A stretch of DNA of 22,745 bases. Origin: JBDIBB01 sp039812685 (lineage in GTDB: Bacteria; Acidobacteriota; Vicinamibacteria; Vicinamibacterales; JAFNAJ01). The stretch's first letter is position 1. Each line of letters begins with the position of its first letter. The position numbers and the translations under genes are program-made. The notes under the pieces are model-generated. The model ran no database searches, was not told the origin of the DNA, and saw only the letters and a program-made list of their open reading frames with translations. Below, piece by piece: positions 1 to 9,100 of this stretch. The stretch is from assembly GCA_039812685.1 (NCBI GenBank), contig JBDIBB010000069.1:1-22745 (forward strand), given 5' to 3'.

Positions 1-1
1 G

Positions 2-1333
2 GCGTTGTTCGACACGCGGCTGGCCATCCTCAACCCCGGCGCCACCCCTGCCAACGTGCTGCTGCGGTTCCTGTCGCTTGACCAGGAGATCATTCGTACT
101 CACTACGTGTCGGTGCCGCCACGGACGCGTCGTACGGTGGACGTGGGCGCGGACGTGGCGGGGATGGCCGACGCGGAGTTCTCCACCGTCCTGGAGTCGG
201 ATCAGGAGGTGATCCTCGACCGGACGATGACGTGGGATCGCAGCGGGTACGGCAGCCATGCCGAGACGGCGCTGCGCGCCCCGGCCGAGACCTGGTACCT
301 CGCCGAAGGCGCCACCCACAGCGGGTTCGACCTCTTCTACCTGCTGCAGAACCCGGCTTCGTCCAAGACGGAGGTTCGCATCCGCTACCTGCGTCCCGGC
401 GGACAGCCGCCGCTGGAGAAGGACTACACGCGGCTGCCGCGCTCGCGGCGCACTGTATGGGTCGACCGGGAGGACTTCTCTCCTGACAAGAGCGGTGACT
501 TCGCGCTGGACAACACCGACGTCAGCGCGGTGATCACCAGCCTCGACCACACGCCGATCATCGCTGAGCGCGCGATGTAACTGTCGAGCCAGGGCCGATT
601 CTTCAATGCCGGCCACGAGAGCGCCGGCGTTACGGCGCCGGCCACGACGTGGTTCCTGGCGGAGGGCGCCACGGGACCGGTATTCGATCTGTTCGTGCTC
701 ATCGCGAACCCGAACGACGTGCCGGCCAGACTGGACGTCAACTACCTGTTGTCGGATGGCACGACGGTGCAGAAGCCGTACACCGTGGAGCCCAACAGCC
801 GGCGAACCATCTGGGTGGACTGGGAGGACTTCTCCGCCGACGGGAGCGGTGACTTCGCGCTGGCCGATGTTCAGGTGTCGACGCTGGTCACCTCGGCCAA
901 CGGTGTGCCGGTCGTGGTGGAGCGCGCGATGTGGTGGCCCGGCGGGGTGACGGAGTGGTACGAGGCGCACAACTCGGCCGGCGTCACCGAGACCGGCACG
1001 CTGTGGGCGCTGGCCGAGGGCGAGCAGTCGGCCGCCACCGACACCTACGTGCTCATCGCCAACACGTCGGACAGGAAAGGCAAGGCCCGCGTGACGCTGC
1101 TGTTCGAGGACGGAACGAGCGCGGAGCGCGAGTTCGGGCTCGAGGCCACCAGCCGCAAGACCGTGCCGGTTGCGACCGACTTCCCCGAAGCCGCCGGACG
1201 GCGCTTTGGCGCCCTGATCGAGAGCGTCGGCGACTCGCCGGTGGAACTGGTCGTCGAGCGCGCCATGTACACCAGCACGGGCGGCGTCTGGTGGTCGGCC
1301 GGCAGCAACGCCGTCGCCATCAGGCTGCGATAA
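2..1333 (+). pseudogene. 3' part of a secreted-type LAEGAT-repeat protein, interrupted by an in-frame TAA
   Basis: The reading frame enters from the left edge (first full codon at base 2), stops at TAA 578-580 and continues in the same frame to TAA 1331-1333. Both pieces are one chain of about four units of roughly 118 residues. Each unit carries W-x-LAEGAT (or LAEGE), then FDxFxLxxNP, a Y-x-V-x-P-x-SRRT-[VI]-x-VD stretch, EDFS-x-D-x-SGDFAL and finally ERAM. The tryptophans opening units 2 to 4 are at 293, 650 and 1004. After the third visible ERAM comes TAC (Y) in the last unit, but TAA at 578, so one base change explains the break. Similar repeats are known at the C-terminal ends of large secreted bacterial proteins; the true N-terminus, signal peptide and function lie outside the window. 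A sequencing error or stop readthrough cannot be excluded. The end lies 3 bases from the convergent ABC permease stop. Confidence 0.8.
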
Positions 1334-1336
1334 TCG

Positions 1337-2611
1337 CTACGTCCGGCTGAAGACCCTGGCGCCAATCGCGAAGCCCGCGACGCCCACGGCGACCAGGATC
1401 GCGCAGGGGGCCAGCATCTCGGCGGGGGAGAAACCACGCCAGAGCGCGCCCTCCAGCGCCAGGATGCCCCACTTCACCGGGCTCACGTTGCTGAGCGGGA
1501 GCATCCACGAGGGCATGGCGAAGAGCGGGATCATGCCGCCGCCCAGCATCGAGAGCGGCAGGAGCAGGGCCCACGCCGTTCCGCCGACGGTCTGCTCGGT
1601 CCGGCCCAGCACCGAGATCACCATCATCAGGCCGACGAAGGCGATGGCCAGGCACACGCTGCCCAGCGCAAGCAGTGGCCACGAGTCGGGGACGACGCCG
1701 AGGGCGGCGCGCGCGACGAGGAAGAGCAGCGCTTGGACGGCCAGGATCGTGAGGAAGCAGGCGAGCGCCTTGCCGGCCAGCACGTGCGCGCGCGCGAGCG
1801 GCGACATCTGCAGGCGGGTGAGCGTGCCGCGGGTGCGCTCGATGACCAGGCTCAGCGCGAAGCCGAAGGCGCACCCGATCACGCCCCACAGCACGCCCTG
1901 GGGAAACGTGACCATGAACGCGTTGCGCGGGCCGTGGCGCTCGGTGGCGACCTCGGTCTTCGTGACGACGACGGGCTTCCAGGCGCTGTCGCCAGTCGTT
2001 GACGAGCCGGCCCGCGGGCGAGCGGCCGGCGAGTCGACGAAGCTGCGAAGCTCGCCGAGGAACCGCGCCAACTGGTCGCGCCCCTCGACGCGATCCTGCG
2101 ACGTCGACAGGTCGCGCAGGGCGTCGTCGATGATCGTCTTCGAGTAACTGGTGTCGGTGAACAGGCGCTCCATGCCCTGCATGCCGGCGCCGGTGACGAT
2201 GCCCTCGAGCATGGCCGCCTCGGCGCGGCGGCTGGGATCCATGGCGAGCGAGATCTCGGCCGGGACGCCGAAGAACGGGCGCGCCGATGCCTCGCCGAAT
2301 CCGTGCGTGACGATCACCGCGCCGGTCAGCGTCCCGCGCCGCACCGCGGTGAGCGCGTCGGCGCGCGCCATCGGCGAGAGGGTGAGGCCATCGGTCTTCG
2401 CGAGGCGATCGGCGAAGGCCTGTGACGCTTCGGTCCCATCCTCGTCGACCAGGGCCACCTTCAGCGTGGCGGCGCTCTCGCGTGGGCCGCCGAACAGCAG
2501 GCCGAAGAAGACGGCGACGACCAGCGGCCAGCCGAACGCGAAGAACAGGTGCGCGCGGTTGCGGCTCATCAGCCGGAGATCCTTGGCGGCGAGCGCGAGG
2601 ATGGGGCGCAT
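1337..2611 (-). CDS. ABC-2 type transporter permease
   Basis: A 424-residue membrane protein that should form the transmembrane channel of an ABC exporter with the ATPase just upstream. After a short cytoplasmic start (residues 1-20) there is one hydrophobic segment at about 21-42. A long hydrophilic extracytoplasmic part follows (about 45-235), and then five closely spaced hydrophobic segments from about 245 to the end. This is the ABC-2 permease layout with a large loop after helix 1. ATG 2611 was chosen because it lies 4 bases after the ATPase stop and opens with MRPILALAAKDLRLMSRNR, the usual short basic lead-in; the open frame further upstream only shadows the ATPase gene. The two genes are surely co-transcribed. 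The substrate is not evident from sequence; drug, lipid and polysaccharide exporters share this fold. Confidence 0.88.
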   Translation of the reverse strand: MRPILALAAKDLRLMSRNRAHLFFAFGWPLVVAVFFGLLFGGPRESAATLKVALVDEDGTEASQAFADRLAKTDGLTLSPMARADALTAVRRGTLTGAVIVTHGFGEASARPFFGVPAEISLAMDPSRRAEAAMLEGIVTGAGMQGMERLFTDTSYSKTIIDDALRDLSTSQDRVEGRDQLARFLGELRSFVDSPAARPRAGSSTTGDSAWKPVVVTKTEVATERHGPRNAFMVTFPQGVLWGVIGCAFGFALSLVIERTRGTLTRLQMSPLARAHVLAGKALACFLTILAVQALLFLVARAALGVVPDSWPLLALGSVCLAIAFVGLMMVISVLGRTEQTVGGTAWALLLPLSMLGGGMIPLFAMPSWMLPLSNVSPVKWGILALEGALWRGFSPAEMLAPCAILVAVGVAGFAIGARVFSRT

Positions 2612-2615
2612 GGCG

Positions 2616-3461
2616 TCAGTCCCGCAGCGAGCGGCCCGTGAGGCGCAGGAACACCTGTTCGAGGTTCGCGCGCTCCACGCGGAAGTCGTCCACACGCGCC
2701 TCGGCGGCGAGGCGCGTGAGCGTTGCGAGCGGGTCGCGCGTGGGGATGCGCTGCTCGCCGCGCTCCCCCCGCACCACCAGAACGGGCTCGCCACCGTGCG
2801 CGGCGACGAGGCCGTCCACGGTGTCGAGCGCCAGCAGGCGCCCGTGGTCGACGATGCCCACGCGGTCGCACAGCCTGGCGGCCTCCTCCATGTAGTGTGT
2901 GGTGTAGACGATCGTGCAGCCGCCGGCACGCAGCGTCTCGATGCGCTCGAAGATGGCGTTTCGCGACTGGGGGTCGACGCCGACCGTGGGTTCGTCCAGC
3001 AGCAGGAGCGAGGGCTCGTGGACGAGCGCGGCGGCGAGGTTCAGCCGTCGCTTCATGCCGCCCGAGTAGGTGGCGACGCGATCGCGGCGCCGGTCGGTGA
3101 GGCCGGCGATCTCGAGCGCCCATCTGGTGCGATCGCGTGCGCGGGCGGCGCCCAGGCCGTAGACCCGCGCGAGGAAAACGAGGTTCTCCTCGCCAGTCAG
3201 TTCGTCGTAGAGCGACAGCGCCTGCGGCGCGACGCCGATCAGCCGCCGCACGTCCGGGTTGCGGGGCGCGCCGCGGCCGCCGATGTCCACCGTGCCCTCG
3301 TCGGGCGCGAGCAGGCCGACGGCCAGGTGGACGGTGGTGCTCTTGCCGGCCCCGTTGGGGCCGAGCAGGCCGAAGATCTCGCCCCTGTGGACCTCGAGCG
3401 ACAGAGAGTCGACGGCGACGATGTCGCCGTAGCGCTTGGTGATCGAACGAATGCGCAGCAT
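2616..3461 (-). CDS. ABC transporter ATP-binding protein
   Basis: A 281-residue cytoplasmic ATPase that powers the adjoining permease. All nucleotide-binding motifs are visible: Walker A GPNGAGKST (34-42), Q-loop Q80, signature YSGGM (132-136), Walker B LLLLDEP (152-158) with catalytic E157, D-loop and H-loop H189 in TTHYMEEA. The YSGGM signature, TTHYMEEA and a C-terminal extension of about 60 residues resemble the DrrA/CcmA-like group of ABC-2 exporters, often involved in drug, antibiotic or lipid export. The start ATG at 3461 gives the standard MLRIRSITKRYGD opening. It is the first gene of a two-gene minus-strand operon and is divergent from the radical SAM gene across about 300 bases. 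Confidence 0.93.
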   Translation of the reverse strand: MLRIRSITKRYGDIVAVDSLSLEVHRGEIFGLLGPNGAGKSTTVHLAVGLLAPDEGTVDIGGRGAPRNPDVRRLIGVAPQALSLYDELTGEENLVFLARVYGLGAARARDRTRWALEIAGLTDRRRDRVATYSGGMKRRLNLAAALVHEPSLLLLDEPTVGVDPQSRNAIFERIETLRAGGCTIVYTTHYMEEAARLCDRVGIVDHGRLLALDTVDGLVAAHGGEPVLVVRGERGEQRIPTRDPLATLTRLAAEARVDDFRVERANLEQVFLRLTGRSLRD

Positions 3462-3602
3462 CTGTCAGGGCCGCGAAGGAGACAGGATTCTATCAGGAGC
3501 GGCGCGCTGGTCGCGGCGTGCGACACCCAGGCGGCAGATGCCCTTGGCGCCCGTCGCCCCTGGCCGGCATGCGCCGGGCTCCCCGGGGGGCGTCTCCCGT
3601 TG

Positions 3603-3673
3603 CCCGTTCGAGGGCGCTGGCAGCCCGTTCGACCCCATCGGGATGCCCGTTCGTCGGAAGATCGCGCCGTTCG
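3603..3673 (+). promoter_or_regulatory. Phased CCCGTTCG box array
   Basis: The octamer CCCGTTCG occurs at 3603-3610, 3624-3631 and 3646-3653. A one-mismatch copy, GCCGTTCG, is at 3666-3673, and a partial CCCGTTG is at 3596-3602. Start-to-start distances are 21, 22 and 20 bases, about two helical turns, so a protein binding each box would sit on one DNA face. The last box is 14 bases before a TAGAAT hexamer, about where an activator or the -35 contact would be. Which protein binds is unknown; chance recurrence of a CG-rich word is possible but the regular spacing argues against it. Confidence 0.5.
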
Positions 3674-3681
3674 AGGCCGGA

Positions 3682-3700
3682 CGGGCCTAGAATCGGCCCG
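3682..3700 (+). promoter_or_regulatory. Candidate -10 (TAGAAT) inside an inverted repeat, radical SAM promoter
   Basis: TAGAAT at 3688-3693 differs from TATAAT at one base and is flanked by perfect 6-base arms, CGGGCC (3682-3687) and GGCCCG (3695-3700). No good TTGACA-like -35 lies 16-18 bases upstream, which fits an activator-dependent promoter. The predicted leader to the ATG would be about 65 bases. The arms could be an operator overlapping the -10 or simply a leader hairpin. Confidence 0.4.
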
Positions 3701-3763
3701 GACACCCCGGCCAGTCGTCGCTGTCGCAGGTGCGCGCTGGGCCGGGGCCTGTCAGAGGAGCCC

Positions 3764-5838
<2,075 letters not shown>

Positions 5839-5842
<4 letters not shown>

Positions 5843-6004
5843 CAGCCCGTGGCGAAAGTGGCGCGGCATTCGACGGGCGGGGCATCCCGGCTGGCGGCGT
5901 TGCTCCTCCGTCAAATACTGGCCGTATTCTCGGTCGTCGCGCCTGGCCAGCCGGGCGCCGCGCCCGTCTCGGTGCGACGCGGCACTTCCACCACGGACTG
6001 CTAG
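5839..6004. repeat. 166-bp imperfect palindrome (MITE/REP-like), complete copy
   Basis: The left end from CTAGCAGCCCGTGG (5839) and the right end up to CCACGGACTGCTAG (6004) are inverted copies with arms of about 57-59 bases. The outer 27 positions match at 22, and the inner block 5874-5895 pairs with 5946-5966 at about 19 of 22. The centre near 5921 is AATAC-TGGCC-GTATT. Both ends are CTAG, and the left TAG is the stop codon of the radical SAM gene. A related half-copy lies at 22464-22531. No transposase is encoded, so a non-autonomous or RAYT-type palindrome is the natural guess. Confidence 0.8.
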
Positions 6005-6029
6005 CCTCACGGACGGGCGTCGGGGGGCT

Positions 6030-6045
6030 CGGCGGCCCTCCGCCG
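6030..6045. terminator. Small intergenic hairpin
   Basis: CGGCGG (6030-6035), loop CCCT, CCGCCG (6040-6045) form a perfect 6-bp stem in the convergent space between the radical SAM gene and the adenylation-GNAT gene. There is no T-tract. It may assist the stronger hairpin at 6060-6091. Confidence 0.35.
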
Positions 6046-6059
6046 CTTCGTGGAGCACC

Positions 6060-6091
6060 CGGGCCCGGCGGGCATCAGCCCGCCGGGCCCG
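6060..6091. terminator. Bidirectional hairpin, 13-bp stem
   Basis: A perfect 13-bp GC-only stem (6060-6072 with 6079-6091) has a CATCAG loop and lies between two convergent genes, about 40 bases from the minus-strand stop and 220 bases from the plus-strand stop. It lacks a T-run, as many terminators in GC-rich bacteria do. Its symmetry would let it serve both strands. Confidence 0.65.
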
Positions 6092-6131
6092 CGCCTTGTA
6101 CGACACGACATCGCGCGGGCCGGTCGCGCTC

Positions 6132-9100
6132 CTACCAGAGCCCGCTGTCGCCGGCCGCGCCGTCGCCGGCCGGCGCCTCGAGGAATCGCACCAGCCCGCC
6201 CCGCCGCTGGTCCACGTGGAAGCCGTGCGCGGTGAAGAGCCGGCTGAGGAAGTAGCTGGTCTTCACGCAGCGCACGCCCTCGGAAGCCATCCGCACGCAG
6301 AAGTCCTCGATCAGGCGTCCGCCCAGCCCGCGAGCGCGCAGGCCAGCCGACACGGCGATCGCGTCGACGTGAACCGTCCGCGCGTCGTGCCACTGGTAGA
6401 GCAGGCCGCCGACGACCCGATCCTGCCGATCGACGATGGCGAGGTGCCGGTCCGCGGCCGTGATGCGTTTCGGGAAGTCGGCTTCGAGGACGAGCTGGTA
6501 CAGACGGCCCACCTCCACCGGTGTCACGGGCGTCCGCACCTCGTAGGGCGTGCCGGCATCGTCGGCGATGTGGGAGCGGACCAGCACGCGCCGATCGTCG
6601 GGCCGGCCGAGTTCGAGGATCTCCATGCCCTGCGCCCGCGAGGCGCGCGGAAACACCATCCGGCTGAAGACGCCGCGATCGCGCGAATCCACGAGCAGGT
6701 GCTGGAGCACGGAGAGATCCTCGAGGGAGCCGTGACGATCGGGGTGACGGCCCAGCCAGCCGGCCACGTGGCGATCGAACGCCTCGCCCACCTCCGCGCG
6801 GGCCCGCGCGAAGTAAGTGTGCCGGTAGAGGTGGAAGCGGAAGGCGTCGTGGAAGCGGTCGAGCCGGTAGAGGTGCAGCATCTGGAGCACTGCCTCCTCT
6901 CGCGCCTCGCGGCTGGCCGACGGGTTCGCCCTCTCCCAGTCGCCGAAGCGCTGGATCGCGCAGGTCACCGGCAGAGGCACGTAGGGCCGCGTCTCGAGGC
7001 CGCGGCGGTAGTCGTCGAGCGCGCGCGTCAGTCGCGCTGCGTCGGCCCCCGGCGCGTCCGCCTTCCACTCACCGGCCAGCGTGTCGAGGAATCCGGCCGC
7101 CGTCTCCGAGCCGACCGCCTCCACGCAGGCGTCGAAGATCCACGAGATCCGGAGCCTCTCCCGGCTGCGGGGGTGGCAGGCCGCGGTCTGGCGGTAGAAG
7201 TTGCGGTGCAACTGGTCCACGAAGGAAGCCGGCCCGTCGTAGGGGCGCCATCCGGCGAGCGAGAGAATCGTCGTCCCCTCGTGGACGTCGCTGTCGGGCA
7301 CCGCCACGTTGGACGGCGCCAGCGCGCCCGGCACGATGCGATAGCCGCTGTGCGCCCACGCGCGGAAGAAGGTCGACATGGCCCGGACGTAGAGCGTGCG
7401 CCACGCCCGCTCGCGGACCTCGCCGTCGGGTGACTCCTCCACGCGCGAGAGGTCGCGGATGCGTTCCCAGGCCGTCAACTGGTTCACGTAGGCGATCGTC
7501 GCGGCGCCAAGGTCGCGACGCCAGACGCCGAACCGCGGCAGCGCAGGCGATCCCAGCGCGTGATCGGAGAGGGCCGCGAGCCACAGCATCGTGTCGCCGA
7601 CGGCCTTCCGCCTTCTGAGCGGCTCGCCGGTCACCAGCAGCAGATCGAAATGGCGGCCATCGTCGAAGTTGACGGCCACCCGGAAGAGCAGCAGGGGAGG
7701 GTGGGAGAGCACCGGCATGACCCACACGCCGCCCGGGGGCACGCGCGCCCACGCGAACCCGTCCTCGCCGAACGCCCGCGCGAGCGAGCGCGCGAGCAGC
7801 GAGCGATCGAAGAGCACGCGCCGCAGGCGGGCGCGCAGCGCGGACGGGATCGCGAAGTTGAAGATCACCTTCTCGACAGGCACCTCGTCGGGCCCGGCCG
7901 CCGGTGACGGGCCGCTGGCCCGCTCGTCCCAGGCCGTGAGCGCGTCGAGCTGCCGCGCCGCCCTGCGGGCGAGCGCAGGCTCCTCGCGGAACAGCGCCCA
8001 GGTCGCCAGTTCGGCCTCCACCGCCGGCACCGACTCGGGATCGTGGCGGGCGAAGTCGGCCAGCAACTGGAGGACGTGCGCGAACTGGGCCCGTCGCGCC
8101 GGCGGCCCGGGCCAGGCCAGCCGCGTGCGGTACGTGTAGAGCCGCCGGCGCAGCGACAGCAGCCGGCGTTCGCCCGGGCGTGCCCGCGCGATCGCCTCGA
8201 TGCTCACCGGGGTGAGAAAGGTCCGGCCGGAATCGATGAACGGCGTGAAGACGTGATCCGGGTCGTCGTCGGCGTCGACCAGCAGCAGGACGCGATAGGC
8301 GAGCGCGCGCACCTCCTCCTCGGGACGGCGCGCGAGCAGGCCGAGGCGGCGCCGCAGCACCGCGGCCACGCGGTCGTCGCAGCAGGTGAGCAGGTCGCTC
8401 AGCCGGCCGATGGCGACCAGGGCGTCGGCCTCTGGTGCGAAGGCGGCCGCCGACAGCAGGTCGTGGGCCTCGCGCAACCGGTCGTCGCCCGGGACCCGAC
8501 CGGCCGGAGCAGCCACCGGAGCGGCCGCCGGCGTGACCGGAGATCCCGGACGAGGCAGCTGCACCCGGTCCGGCAGCGTTCCGGAGGCCGCCTCCCAGCC
8601 CGGCTTGCACGGCGCGAATGCCACCAGCGCCGGATTGCCCAGCCACAGGCGCGGCTGGCGGGCGAACAGGCCGAGATCGACGATCTCGCCGCCGGCGCCG
8701 TAGAGCAGGTCGCCCACGCGCACGAAGCCGTCCGCCGCGCGGCCCACCCGCAGCCGGGCGCCGGTCCGCGTGTTGACCAGGCCACCGTCGCGCGCCACGA
8801 TGTCGCCCTCGAGCACGGCGAGATCCCTGAAGAACCATCGCGGGATCCTCACGCGCAGATCGCCAACCGTCAGATCGACGTGGCTGGCGCGGTAGAGCGT
8901 CTCGATCACCCCGGCGAAGTGTTCGGCAATGGTCCTGCGGCGCAACGACCCCTTCGGCGTCAGCTCGCCGCGCTCCGGCGAGAAATCGCGATCGAGCACC
9001 GCGAAGCGCACGACGCGCTCGTTGGGCGCGAGCCCCTCGTTCACCGACGCCACGATCTGGCCGAGATACTCGTGCACCTGTTCGGGCGTGCGCGAGGCGA

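Larger units (their letters stand above)
3462..3763. other. Divergent intergenic region between ABC exporter and radical SAM gene
   Basis: About 300 bases without a credible gene. The frame of the radical SAM gene is open upstream of 3764, but that part reads as an Arg/Pro/Ser-rich shadow peptide. The region holds the CCCGTTCG array (3596-3673) and the TAGAAT/inverted-repeat element (3682-3700), listed separately. I could not pick a convincing promoter for the minus-strand ABC genes. Confidence 0.7.

Noticed and set aside
695..1333. Independent gene starting at GTG 695
   Set aside because: The frame is already coding before this GTG (581-694 matches the repeat consensus), so it is the continuation of the interrupted gene and not a new start.
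2612..2929. Longer start for the ABC permease
   Set aside because: The extra 106 codons only shadow the ATPase C-terminus; ATG 2611 fits operon spacing and topology.
3518..3763. N-terminal extension of the radical SAM protein by 82 codons
   Set aside because: The extension is Arg/Pro/Ser-rich and overlaps the phased boxes and the promoter-like element. A ribosome site and natural sequence begin at ATG 3764.
8936..8960. Loss of the catalytic lysine in the adenylation domain
   Set aside because: The usual TPTLK arrangement is absent, but LTPKGSLRR carries K617 at a place seen in other adenylating enzymes as I recall them, so I do not claim inactivity.
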